Source: Casuarina equisetifolia | Taxonomy: Eukaryota > Streptophyta > Magnoliopsida > Fagales > Casuarinaceae | NCBI GenBank assembly: GCA_028551475.1 | Contig: CM052358.1 | Span: 27,988,853 to 28,052,852, forward strand | Reading direction: 5' to 3' | DNA length: 64,000 nucleotides | Shown here: piece by piece, positions 24,165-36,692 of the stretch | Position numbering within the stretch: position 1 is the first letter of the stretch | How the letters are laid out: every line of letters starts with the position of its first letter | Position numbers and translations under genes: made by a program | Notes under the pieces: model-generated | Told to the model about the DNA's origin: nothing | Databases searched by the model: none | What the model saw: the letters and a program-made list of their open reading frames with translations, nothing else

Positions 24165-24783
24165 ATGTTGTCTAATTTCTTGCACTATTCTTATTTTTGT
24201 AAATAACATGTTTTAATTTATTGTATTAGAACTATGATGAAACTTAATTATAATGTATGAATGATATGATTATTTATGTTTTGTGAGACATTTTATAAAT
24301 GTGAAGTTGCATATTACAAAGTTTAATGTTTTTAAGTGATTAGTTATCGCTTAAATGATCTTATTTGCATGTTAGAGATTGACAAGAGATAACATTTAGT
24401 TCTTATTGTAATATGCAACCATAGATTAATATGGATAAACATATACCATATAATTTGTGTGGCTTTAGGTGTAAACTGGAATATTCACAAATGTTAATGC
24501 ACTTAGTTATTTAATTTATGGGTAGAAATACAGTTAGTTAACAAACTAAGTAGTAATTAAGTGAAATTGGATGCTTTAACATATTTTGTTAATCAAGTTT
24601 AGGTTAAAATTTAGTTCTTTAGTCCATGTTTTATCACCTTGATTTGCTAGATAAACTCTAGAATCTATTCACCATTAGCAATTAGTTAGTTTGGTAAACA
24701 TTAATCTCTATGAGACGATACTTACACTTATCATTATATTACTTGTTTAATATGTACACTTGCATGTAGAATTTCATCTAACA

Positions 24784-26040
24784 AGTTTTTGGCACCGTTG
24801 TCGGGGATTGGTTGTTTTACTTACTAATTAATATTAATACTGAATAGCTTTTAAGTTTAATTTATCTTTTGTTGCTTTTATTTTATTTCTACTTTTAAGT
24901 TTGTATTTTGTTGTAGAGAAAAGACAAAGATGGAGGAAAATGATGGTATACGTAAATTCTTGAAAGATTATACACTATCATTTTGGAATGCCATAACAAG
25001 CTTTTAGAGGCCTGTAAGTCAGGGAAATGTCTTTGCAATCAAGTTTGTGCTCATCAAGATGCTTCAAAACTCTGTGCAATATAATAGGGTACCAAATGAG
25101 AATCCAAAAGCTCATATTAAAGCATTCCTTGAATTTTGTGACATCATTGAAGATCATGTAGTTATAAAGGATGTTATTAAGTTAAGAGTATTTCTATTTT
25201 CTCTTAGAGAAATAGCTAAAAATTGGTTCTCTTCACTTTCTGCAGGATTGATTATTACATAGGATGATTTGGATCATAAATTTCTTGGTAAGTTCTTTCC
25301 TTTCACAAGATTTGTAAAATGCGTAGTGAGATTTTCACTTTTGAGTAGATAAATAATGAATCATTGTATAAACCTTGCGAAAGAATTATAAGTACAAATT
25401 TTCTATGATGGATGTACTACAAATCTTCGTTTTGTAATTGACACAACTACAGGAGGGGACTTACATAGTAGAACATCAGAAGAGGCAATTAACTTCCTAG
25501 AGGAGATGGCATTTAATAACTATCAATGGTCTACTAAGAGACTACCAATGCATCAAGCAAGTGGAGTTCATGAAGTAGATATCTTCACCACAATATGTGC
25601 ACAATTGGAAGTGCTCAATGAGAAGATAAACAACCTAAATACTCTAGTTATGAGACATCAAAGTAGATCATGTGATTTTATGGTGCAGCACATGAGAGCA
25701 CATTATGTCAAGTAAGTAACCCTCATGGTCAATATAATGATTATGTTAATTTTGTTGAGATTTCTAATAGGTCACAAAATGATTTTTACTCTAACACGTA
25801 GAATTTGGGATGGCACAACCATCAAACTTTTTCATGGAGTAAACTAAATAAGATGAAATTGCAACCAACACTTAGGCAAATAAAAGAGGTGAAACCTAAC
25901 TTTAAGGACATGATCAGTGAGCTGGCCAGAACCACACAAAACTTTACAGAAAGGATTGAAGTAAACTTTTAGAATCAAGAAGTGAGCTTTCAGAGACAAG
26001 AAGCTTTAATTCAAAGATTAAAGGCGCGAATGAATTAGCT
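24784..26040 (+). mobile_element. Gag region of the Gypsy fossil
   Basis: Translated pieces match the Ty3/Gypsy gag core: NPKAHIKAFLEFCDI, then a stretch ending in LFSLREIAKNWFSSL, and later the EEMAFNNYQWSTKR motif that closes this domain in Tat/Athila-type elements. The reading frame is broken. No CCHC knuckle or pol domain is seen between here and 28360. Confidence 0.75.
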
Positions 26041-28359
26041 AATTAGCATGATCTCAGAGAATTAGGAGGGTCTTTTGCCTAGCAATGTGGAAAAAAGCCC
26101 TATAGATACTACAGAGGCAATAACTCTAACATGTGGCAACCAAATGAGAGAAAGATGTTGACAAAGAGATTTTCAAGGAAATGGATAAGGATGTCAGCAT
26201 ACAACTTGAGTAAGCACTTAGGAGCAAGCTTGTTCCAGAAAATCCTATGCGCTTTATGCCTCAAACTCCATCTACCTAGAGATTCTAGCAATGCAAAAAA
26301 GATAAGCAATTTTTGAAATTCCTTGATATATCTTTAAAATTGCATAATAACATTCTTTTTGCAGAGGTTCTAATTCAAATGTCCAGTTATGTAGAATTTT
26401 GAAAGAGATAATAGAGAACAAAAGGAAGTTGGAAATATATAAGTCAATAGTGTTGATTGCAAAATGCTTAACCGTTATGTAACATGAGCTGTCTCTTAAA
26501 CTATTGGAGTTCCATCCTCCTTGAGCAACAACATGGAGGATAGTTTGGCTGAAAACTATAAAGCAAGTGCTTTTTAGGAGGCAACCCAAGCATTTTGTTG
26601 ATCTCTTACTAGAAAGCTGTCATCAAATGCTTATCACAACTCCATTTTGACAACCTACAATTAGGGGAGTTTTCCTTGTTCCTTCCTTACTATTGCATTA
26701 TTTTTTTTATCATTGAGGAGAATGCTTCATGTAAGTTTGGGGTGTTGCTGTTTTGGGTTGTGTTAGAGGTTATGTATTATAGTAGTTATGGTTATGTTGG
26801 AAGTATATTATGAGTGTATTAAAAGTGATTTATGTTGTGTTAGAAGTATAGTGTGGGTTATGTTGAAATTTTCTGCTTTATATTAAAAGCTGTGTGAATT
26901 TTTTTTTTTTTTATGAACCATGATCAACATGATTGAATTATTTATTGTGCATTCTTGGCAATTCTTAGTGAGATGTAGATTTTGTTCAAACTTGTAAGTA
27001 TGGTATGATGTTATTCTAATTATGTTAATTTACTTATTAAGCACTAAAAGTTTGTATTTTCTTGAAATTATGTGTATTTTTAGAGAATATTCATGTGAAG
27101 TGTGTAATTTCTTTGATCTCATTCAAATCTCAGAATTTGTTTGATTTCCTCTTGAATCAAAATCCTAGGTTGCATCTAACGAAGAAAGTGATTTAGGTCA
27201 TCTTTGGATTGATTGAGCCTTCGAAGCCAACCTTATTTACTTATCCCTAGTCATCCTACCAAGCCATGTTCTTATCCTGATTTTGTTAAATGACACCTGC
27301 ATATATATCTGTTAGCCTTGCTATTAATTTATCCTATTGTCCTATGCCCATGAACATATTAACTTCTAGTGTGTACAAGTTTATTTGAGAATAAAAGAAG
27401 TCTAGGGAAGGATGTAGTATGATTGATTGCAATGATTATGTTTGGTACTATTTGTAAATGCAAATGCAAATGTGAAAAAAAAGGGCATTTGATTTATGAT
27501 GGAATAATTTCACCATTTTTTGTTATATCTAAATCATACAGTCATCTGAAAAAATCCTTTAAGCACTATTATTGAATATCATTGGTAAGGGAGGATTAAA
27601 GGTGGTTGTGCTTAAATAATGTTGCTTTGCTTTATTATTCCACACATGATTGTGGATTTTGTATAGTGTCAACATATGATTAGATATAAAAGAATGAGAC
27701 TAAGTAGTGGTAGAAAGATCATTTTCATGAAGTAAAAAGGTAGAAAGGGACTAGAGTTTGGATAAGATCTGAGAAAGTAGTGTGTTCATGGGTTATCTAA
27801 GCCAAAATGACTTCCATCTTACCTTTAGCCTAGCCTTACATTACAAGCTTATGAAAGTCCTATTGATTCTTGGTTAGATGGTTGGCTTACATTAATGAAG
27901 AGATGAATGAAAAGCAAACCTATAAGGTTTGGTTAAAGATTTTGAGAGGTTACATATTAATGTGGATCTATTTGGAGTGCATGTAATTGAGAAAAAAATG
28001 CAAATTTATACACATACACATGTGGTTGACATAGTTAAAAGTTTATCTTATCTTATAAATGTATTGTAGTGTTTGGATGAAAGTTATATTTTTCTTTGAA
28101 TTGTTAAGTTGAGCAATTATGGGAAAATACATCATGGAGTGATTGGTGGTGTTGTTAGAATAGGTTGTTTAGTACTTTTTTGTATGTAATTTTTAGTGCT
28201 TTTTGTGTGTAATTTTTTTTTTTGGTATGTTCTCATAATATGTTGTTTAAAGCTTGTTTAGTACTTTTTGTGTTTAAAATTTGTTTTTATTTTGTGTTGT
28301 CATAATATGTTATTTAGAGCTTTTGCTTGAGGATGAGCAAAATGTTAAGTTTGGGGGTA
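26041..28359 (+). mobile_element. Non-coding internal region of the Gypsy fossil
   Basis: Long AT-rich DNA with no pol-like frame. It holds a second purine tract (GTAAGTTTGGGG near 26728), which is common in this lineage, followed by GT-rich imperfect repeats (26750-26890 and 28150-28320). Confidence 0.55.
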
Positions 28360-30036
28360 TAGATAACTCTATATTTTATAGAGTTTTTATTAGTATTTTT
28401 AGTAATATTTAATATATTTTTTATTAAATTATATTTTTATTTAATTGTATTTGTGTATATTTTGTTATTTTATGCAGCAAACCCAAAATAGAAGAAAAAT
28501 AAAGAAAAGAAGCACAAAACTAAAAGAAAATGAGAAAAGAGAAGGAGAACTAAAAAAAAAGGCTTTTATCAAGTTTGTGTAGGCTTGTAAAGGATAGACA
28601 AGCGGAATGGTGGTCTTTTATCGAGCCATCATCCAATAGGCCTTGATTGTGCGAGAAGTAAAAGAAAAGAAAAAGTAAAAAAAGGTTATTATATGGCTTT
28701 TTGGTTGAGAGAACAAAGGGAAAGACCGAGAATGGTCGAGCCAGAGTGAAGAGAACAATGGCCAGAGTGCCAACAGCAAAGGATCCCATCAAAGCTTAAA
28801 GATGACATGCAACAGCACGCGTCTTAGGCATAGAATGTAGCGATGGTGGATGGCAAACCACCGGTGTCCTTTTATAGCCAAAAGCCCATTTCGATGGATT
28901 TTCCAGCCAAGTTTGAGTGCTTTCTAGTGATTTGAAAGCATATTTGGCTTCTTAAAGCAATTTCTAACATTTCTATACCAGTTTTGTGGTAGTTTCCAAC
29001 GAAGAACGGCGAACACTGTCCAAGTCTTCTGTGCTAGATCTATGCATTTCTAAGGTGATTATACTTAATGTTTTTGTACATCTACAACCTAGGCATCTTG
29101 ATTTACATTTTTAGAAGTTTTTGTGAAGATTGGTGACAATGCATGGTGGCGGATAGTGGCGCATGTAATAAATGTGTAACAGCGCATGTATAGCTCGTTT
29201 TGTCCCGTGTTCTAGATAGAACCTTTTCCTCCCCTTGGTGTGCAAATTTATGCAACTATTTTATGATTTGAAGACATTTTTGGTGATAACTTAATGTTTT
29301 TAATTTACAAAATGTGTTGTTTAATTTCCTATACGATTCTTGTTTTTGTAAATAGCATGTTTTAATTTATTGTGTTAAAGCTATGATGGAACTTAATTAT
29401 GACATATGAATGAAATGATTATTTATGTTTTGTGAGACATTTTATAAATGTGAAGTTGCATATTAGGGAGTTTAATTCTTTTAAGTGATTATCTACTACT
29501 TAAATGATCTGATTTACATGTTAGAGACCCATGGGAGATAACATTCAATTGCTTATTATAATATGTAACCATAGATTAATATAGATAGACATATATCATA
29601 TGATTTGTGAGGCTTTAGGTGTAAACTAGATATTCACATATTTTAATGCACTTAGTTCATTTAATTCATGCGTAGAAATATAGTAAGTTATTGAGCTAAG
29701 TAGGTTCGTTATATCTAGACATAGGATAGTGAATTAATTAAGAAATTTCATCATCACATGAGTAGAATTAATTTTTCTAACATGGATGATTGACATTTGT
29801 ATCTTGTAATGAAGTGAAATTGGATACTTTAACATATTTCGTTAATCAAGTTTAGGTTAAAATTTAGTTCTTTAGTCCATGTTTTATCACCTTGATTTGC
29901 TAGATAAACTCTAAAGTCTATTCACCATTAGTAATTAGTTAGTTTGGTAAATGTTAATCTTTATGAGACGATATTTATACTTATTATTATATTACTTAGT
30001 CAACATATACACTTGTATGTAGAATTTTACCAAACA
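28360..30036 (+). mobile_element. Right LTR of the Gypsy fossil
   Basis: It begins TAGATAACTCTATATTTTAT after the purine tract and ends TTTTACCAAACA. The same LTR family supplies the solo LTRs at 17488-18784 and 31212-33197 and the partial copy at about 57328. Confidence 0.8.
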
Positions 30037-30955
30037 ACTCCGGAGGTAAAGGATTAAAAAAAAAAAGAGTAAAATTTATATTGTGCATATTAGATTATAA
30101 TTTGGAAATAGAATATGTTGTAGTGATGGTTGGTGGAGAAGTTATTGCTACGGTGTGGTTTTCTTTTGGATTTGTAATTTAGAAGTAGAATTTGTTGTAG
30201 TGATTGGTAGGTAGGAAATTTTTGTTATGGTGTGTTGTTTCTTAGATGTTATCTAATTATTGGTTGGTTAGTTAAGATACTTGTTTTGGATTGGTAAGAG
30301 GAGAATATAGCTACCAAGAGCCATGTTTCTTTAAAGTCTTTATAAGTTAAGTTAAAGGAATTAAATGGTGAATTTTAAGTAGATTGTTGGTGGAAAGAGG
30401 TAGTATCTATCAGGTTTGTATACTAAATAGATAATGAGCATTTGGTAAATGTTACCAAAATCTTGCCTCTCAAATTAGTAAATTACTAAGTTGGTAACTT
30501 GCTAATGGTAAACTTGTTCTAGAGAATAAACCGAGATAGTGAAAAGTTTGAGATAAGAAAGAAAAGGAAACAAAAGAATCTTAAAGATTGTTGAAAATCT
30601 TTAGGAGAAAATAATGATACAAAAGTAAAGGTAATGAAATTTAAATGAACCACCTTTGCAAATAGAGACATGGCAAAAAGAAGTATGACTAAGAAAGGTA
30701 TAGCTTAATAGGAAAAGGTGAGAATTGAAAAAGAAATTTAAGAAAGTTTATCCCAAGTGCTTCCAATAAATAAAGAGCAAAAGGAAAAGGTAGAAGAGAC
30801 AAACAACATTATCTTTAAAGAGAGCTTTGAATATAAAGGAATGCATGAATCTTAGAGTAAGGTTGTAGTAGGAGGATGAGCATAAAGTGCATTATACGAA
30901 ACACTAGCCATCAGTATTAAATGATGGGCAAATTAGAGTTGATCCTCATAAGGAG
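30037..30955 (+). mobile_element. LINE A-family 5' fragment
   Basis: Starts CTCCGGAGGTAA right after the Gypsy right LTR and matches, on the opposite strand, the 5' UTR and ORF1 start of LINE A (from about 23790 back to 22880): GCATATTAGATTATAATTT, AAACAACATTATCTTTAAAG, AATGATGGGCAAATTAGAGT. It stops near 30955 at a Copia sequence. It carries the 5' end but no 3' end, the opposite of normal LINE truncation, so later deletion or recombination removed the rest. Confidence 0.75.
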
Positions 30956-31211
30956 ACTTGGAGGAAGAGATTTATATGGAGCAATCTAAGGGCTTCATAG
31001 ACAAGTACAAGGAAAATCTTGTATGTCAATTGAAGAAAAGCTTGTATAGTCTAAAACAAGCACCTCATTAGTGGTATAAGAAGTTTGAGTCATTCATGTT
31101 ACAACATGGTTATAATGAGGCTAGCTTAAATCATTTTGTGTTCGTAAAGCACTTTGCATGTGGTGATTTTGTCATCCTACTCCTATATATTGATGATATG
31201 TTGATTGTTGA

Positions 31212-33197
31212 TGATAACTTTATATTTTATAGAGTTATTATTATTATTTTATATAATTTTTATTATATTATATTTGTATTTAATTATATTTGTGCATTTT
31301 TTTTTGTTTTATGCAACAAACCCAAAATAGTTGAAAAACAAGAGAAATGACGAGAAAAGAAAGAAAATAAGCAAGTGTATGCACATGGAACCCATATGGG
31401 GAAAAGACAAAAAGAAAAGAAAGTAAAAACACAAAAGTATGGTGAATTGTTGGGGGGGAATTATGCGAGATAGAAAGAGGAAGGAGAATTAAGTAGTGAC
31501 CAGCAAAAGAGGAGAGACAGTCTGGGAACTCACCAAGACTTGGCCATGTGCAATAATGCAGGTCCAACAAAACTGCAACGATCGATCACCAATGTTTTCT
31601 TTTGGCAAGAACCCATTTTTGGTCATATTTGCCTATTTTCCAACCACCTTTAGGTGATTTATGTTAAATAAAGAGTAGATCCGCAATCCTAAAGCAATTT
31701 TTGACCCTTCTGAAATAGATTTGACTAGTTTTATGGCAGTTTCCAGTAAAGAATGTGCGAATGCTATCTAAGCCTTTTTTGCCAGATCTATGCATTTCTA
31801 TTGTGATTTTGAGTAAACTCTCGGCAAATTTGTAACCTAGGTGTCCCAATCTACCTTTCCTAGCAATTTTTGTGAAGACTAGTGGTGGATGGCAGTGGTG
31901 CGTGTCATTGGTGCATGATGGCGAATGTGAAAGTGCATTTTTCTTCTATTTTCCAGCCAACACCTTCTCCTCCCCGTGATATGCAGATTTATGCAACTTT
32001 TGTGTGATTTGAAGGCATTTTTGGTGATAGCTTTAATATTTTTGATTTACAAAATATGTTGTTTAATTTCTTACACTAATTTCATTGTGTATGTATAAGG
32101 TTTTAGTTTATGTTGTTAGAGCTATGATGGAAATTGACTATGACGTATGAATGGTATGGTTATTTGTGTTTTATGAGACATTTTGTGAATGTGAAGTTGC
32201 ATATTACAGAGTATAATGCTTTTAGGTGATTAACTACCATTTAAATGACTTGATTTGCATGTTAGAGGAACTAGTAGACAGACCTAAAAACAAGGAAATT
32301 ATTGGTGTTAAGTGGGTTTATAGAACTCCTTTTGCCTCTCTATAAACTTATTTTTATTTTCTTTTGAATTCTAAGACCTTATGCTTAGTTTAGACTGAAA
32401 GGCATTTTCAACTGAACTTTCACCTCACCTATTGAGCCTATACACATGGGATTGTAGAGAGCCTATCAATTCAATTATTGACAATTTACTTAGATCCTTG
32501 GATTCTTTTATAGCAGCAACAATAGGATCATATTTTTTAGTAAGAGTATCATTATCTTTTCTATAACTTTTTTGTCAAATAATTCTTCTCCATAAGCTCT
32601 CATGCTTTTCATTACCAATCAAAAGCTTCCTTTCCTTCCTTCCAACTAGTTTGGAGATAACAAGCTCCACTCAACCTTTCTTTTAACTTCACAAGAAATG
32701 ACATGTTATTTCTTCATGTAATATGTAACCATAAGATTAATATGGATAGACATATATCATATAATTTGTGTAGCTTTAGGTGTAAACTAAAATATTTACA
32801 TATTGTAAAACACTTAGTTTATTTAATTCATGGGTAAAAATATACTGAGTTAATAAGCTAAATAAGTTCGCCATACCTAGATATAAGATAGTAAATAAAT
32901 TAGAAAATTTAGCTATCACATGAATAGAATCAATCTTACAAGCATAATTGGTCTACCTTCATATCTAGTAATTAGGTAAAATTGGACACTTTAGCATCTT
33001 TGGTTAATCAAGTTTAGGTTAAATTTAGTTAATTAATCCATGTTTTATCACTTTGAGTTGCTAGATAAACTTTAGAAAATTTTCACTATTAGTAATTAGT
33101 TAGTTTAGTAAGTACCAATTTTTGTGGGACAATATTTGTACTTATCATTATATTACTTATTCAATATATACACTTGCATGTAGAATTTCACTGAACA
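31212..33197 (+). mobile_element. Second solo LTR, inside the Copia fossil (Gypsy LTR family)
   Basis: It begins TGATAACTTTATATTTTATA and ends TTCACTGAACA, flanked by GTTGA and GTTGG (31207-31211, 33198-33202), a 5-bp duplication with one difference. It interrupts the Copia reverse transcriptase just after YIDDML. It also contains an insert at about 32271-32695. Confidence 0.8.
32271..32695. mobile_element. Chimeric Copia insert within the second solo LTR (fossil)
   Basis: Two Copia pieces lie head to tail in opposite orientation. A short plus-strand piece resembles the start of Copia reverse transcriptase (KEIIGVKWVYRT). A longer minus-strand piece resembles the UBN2-type gag region (KKYDPIVAAIKESKDLSKLS). 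The surrounding LTR resumes on both sides. Broken fragments only. Confidence 0.6.
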
Positions 33198-34514
33198 GTT
33201 GGTCAAAATATTAAGAAGATTTGGAGCTCAAGAAGGATTTAAGCAAGTCTTTTATGGTGAAAGATTTAGGACCAATAAAGTGAATCCTTGGCATGAAAGT
33301 TAAACATGATAGAGAACATGGAAAGTTATGGATATCTCAAGAGAAGTATATAGAGAAGGTATTTTAGAGATTTGGCATGAATAAGGCAAAAGTAATAAGT
33401 ACTTTACTTGTAAGTCATTTTAACCTGAGTAAGGAGGAAAAGTCTAAAAGTAAGAGTGAGATTGAATATATGAAAAAAACACCTTATGCATTTGTGTTTA
33501 GTAACTTGATGTATGTTACAGTAAGCGCTAAACCATATATTACTTATATAGTTGGAATAGTAAGTCGTTTTCTTTCAAATCTTGAAAAAATGCATTGGAA
33601 AGCTATGAAGTGGTTACGTAGGTACCTTAAAGGAATTCCTAAGTCATGTTTGTGCCTGTATTGGTTGGATACATAAACATAAATATCACTAGTTACCATG
33701 ATGGGAGGAGATCTATAATAGGGTACATGCTCACTTTCATAAAGGGAGTAGTTTCATAGCAATCTAGGCTACAAGATTATGTTACCTTGTCTACAGCAGA
33801 AGAAAAGTATATAGAAATCACTGAGTGTGGAAAAAAAGTTATGTAAATGAAGATCTTTCTTCAAGAACTTAGTATAAAACAAAGGATAGTTATCCTCTAT
33901 AGGGACAACCAAAGCTTCATCTACCATAGTAAGAATATGTTGTTTCATTCAAGGTCTAAGCATATTGATGTCAGATATCATTGGATTAGAGGTGTATTAG
34001 AATCTAATTGGTTAGATCTTGAGAAGATTTAAGAAGCCGCTGAAAAAAGACAAGTTGGAGATATGTCAACGAGTTGCTGGAATGGACTCTAAGTAGAGTC
34101 AAGTTTAGGGTGCAATGTTCTTTCTGTTATGGTGTAGGAATGCTGCACTAATATTACTCTAAAAGGGAGAAATTGTTAGGTTTGGAGTAAATTAGTAAGG
34201 GTAAGTACATAACTATTATATTCATGTTGTGAAAAATTATAGGGTCTCCTCGTACCATTCAATTTGGATTTCCTTCTTGCTAGTATAAAAGGAAACACTT
34301 TGGGAAAACCTAGTTATAAGGTTGGGGAGATTAATGTGAGAGATAGAGAGAAAATAAAAGTTTTCTATATACACTGTAACCCTATTCATCATAGTGAAGA
34401 ATTAGTCCTTAGGCTAAGGACATAAGGATTATCTAGAATCTTGTAATTCTTGTGTGTCTATGTTTCCAATTACTGAAGGGAAAAAAAATTTGGGCTGAAG
34501 CACATATCCCGTAG

Positions 34515-35055
34515 GTCACCTCCCCCCCCCCCCCCCATAAACGCACCCTTCTGAACCCAGAATCCCGATCCCGTCGCCCCCCCACACTTGCACCCCTATG
34601 AACCCACAGAATCCCCAAATCCCATTGCCCTCCCCCCTAACCCCCATCGCCTTGTAGAACCCATAGAATTCGTCGGCCCCCGCCCCCACCCCATTGCATC
34701 CCTCTGAACCTAAAACCCGTAGAACCACGATCCCATTGCCCCCCCCCCCCCCCCCGCTCCTACCCCTTCACACCCCTTTGAACTTAGAACCCCAATCTCG
34801 TCGCCCCCCCCCCCCCCCCACAATTGCACCCTTCTGAACCCAGAATCCCAATCTCATCGCCCCCCACAATTGTACCCCTCTAAACCCAGAACCCGTAGAA
34901 TCCCCAGATCCCATCGCCCCCCTCCAAACCCTATTACACCCCTTTGAACCCAGAACCTGCAAAATCCCTAGATCTCGTCCCCCCCTAATCACACCACTCT
35001 AAGTATAGATTCCATTGCCCCCATAGCACCCCCGTTGCACCCCTGTTTGTCCCTT
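34515..35055 (+). repeat. C-rich minisatellite in the LINE B 5' UTR
   Basis: Imperfect units of about 70-95 bases share a core of GCACCCCTCTGAACCCAGAA followed by CCC..GATCCCATCGCCCC, separated by C-runs of up to 17. At least six units are visible. Minus-strand open frames here, rich in Gly, are products of this repeat and not genes. Confidence 0.8.
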
Positions 35056-35370
35056 TCCCAGGTCCTATCATCTCAAATCCTCCACAAGGCGTTCCCAAAT
35101 TCACCATGGATTGGGTCTAAGATGGTGATGCAAGTGGTGGCAATTGGTGGTGTGATGGATTAAAACAAAAAGGATAGGTAAAGGGCAGCGTACTTAAACT
35201 TTATCGTTGAAGGGATTGAGTTAGGAAAAGGTGGATGCAGAGTCGTTCTCTCAAACATTAATTAGTTTTCCTACAACTTACTTACGATAAAGTTGGTAGA
35301 ACCTGAAGCTCATTCTGTCAATCGAAGGCAAAATTTATTTGAATTGATGGCATGTACATGAAGTGGGAAA

Positions 35371-36384
35371 ATGACAAATGTTCCTAAATCCTCAAACACC
35401 TTAAACTCTGAGATTGCAACTGAAATTGCAACATCCCTTTCCAAGTCAAGTTTGGATGCTTCAGGTAAACCTGTGAACACTCAAACTACTGAAATTGTTG
35501 ATGATATTGATTCTGTTGATGTTACTGCAAATGGTAAAGAAATATTTCAAACAGAAAATGTTAGTGTGGGACACAAAGTTCAAAGGAAATAGCACACTAA
35601 ATGAAGTAGTAAGCCAAAAGATCAATTCAATTACTGGAAATTCTAGGTTGTCTTGGAAACATATTGCAATGGATGATATTATGAAGACAGCAAAGTTAAA
35701 TTATCATCCTCCTCCCAAGGAAGGAAAACAATTTGTTGTTAAACCTCCATCAGAAGCTATTGAGGAAGGGAAAAGTCACTTTGCAAATTGTCTTGTGGGA
35801 TATTTTTTAACTAAAAATATTTCATATTACTTAGTGAAGGGTATTGTAGAAAAATTATGGGGAAAAGAAAACCTACCAGAAGTATTAGCTATTAATAAAG
35901 GTTTCTTTTTCTTTAGTTTTTCAAATATGAAGAAAATGGAAGAGGTTATGGAAGTTGGAATATGGATATTGCAGGTAGGCCACTTTTCATTCAAAAGTGG
36001 CATCCTTTTATTAGATTGGAAAAAGAAAAAATCTATGCAGTTCCCAATTTTGTGCATTTATATAATATGCCTCATGTGCTTTGGACTAACAAAGGTATGA
36101 GCTATGTGAGTAGCATATTGGACAAACTTTTATACATGGATAAGGCTACTGAACAAAAACTTCGGTTATCATATGCTAAAGTATGTATTATGACAGATAT
36201 CAATAGTGAATTCCTTAAAAAGTTTGATATTGATATGGGAGGAAAAGAATCATATGAAATACATGTTGAATATTGTTGGATTCCAAAGAAATGTAAGGTA
36301 TGCAATAGCTTTGGACACAAAGAATGTACTACAACAAAGAAAGAAGTTTGGGAACCTAAAAAGAATGTAGCTCCTTTAATCTAG
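35371..36384 (+). pseudogene. LINE B ORF1 (DUF4283-like, CCHC)
   Basis: The presumed RNA-binding ORF1 protein of LINE B. It starts MTNVPKSSNTLNSEI. It then has the conserved core KGIVEKLWGKENLPEV and KGFFFFSFSNMKKMEEV, LSYAKVCIMTDINSEF, and the knuckle CKVCNSFGHKEC (C-X2-C-X4-GH-X2-C form, intact). Two frame changes, near 35585 and 35960, split it. It stops at about 36384 in a region that in LINE A continues further, so the C-terminal tail is shortened. The layout matches LINE A ORF1. Confidence 0.8.
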
Positions 36385-36692
36385 AACCCTCAAATTGATA
36401 ATACTCAAAATAATCAGCTCTTGAGTATTGCTAAGGAACATCTTGTTGAGAGCATTACAATTGAACCAACTCCAAATACAATTGGGATAAAGAATGTCCA
36501 AGTTTTACGAAGGATATAGTTATAAATACTAAATCCACAACAAGCACCAAAAAAATTGGAACACCTGGGGGAAAAAAGGATAAGGTACAAAATGTCATAT
36601 CTCAAAATAAATTTGCATTATTAGAAGAGGATACAATAACTAATCCTAATTAGAGCATATGGTGATTAAGGAAAGGATAAATCATCCAATAA

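Larger units (their letters stand above)
16425..30036 (+). mobile_element. Gypsy-type gag-only LTR element, interrupted (fossil)
   Basis: The left LTR is truncated at its outer end (16425-17171 and 24165-24783, split by LINE A). The right LTR is complete (about 28360-30036). After the left LTR comes a primer site, TTTGGCACCGTTGTCGGGG, typical of the plant Tat/Athila branch. Gag-like sequence follows, and a purine tract (AAGTTTGGGGG) precedes the right LTR. The internal region is only about 3.6 kb and shows no protease, reverse transcriptase or integrase, so the element was probably non-autonomous. It is old and broken in many places. Flanking duplications cannot be checked because the left end is gone. 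Confidence 0.8.

Noticed and set aside
24784-28359. Autonomous Gypsy element with hidden pol
   Set aside because: No protease, reverse transcriptase or integrase motif is visible in any frame between the gag region and the right LTR.
34433-34992. Gly-rich minus-strand open frames
   Set aside because: They are the reverse reading of the C-rich minisatellite at the LINE B 5' end.
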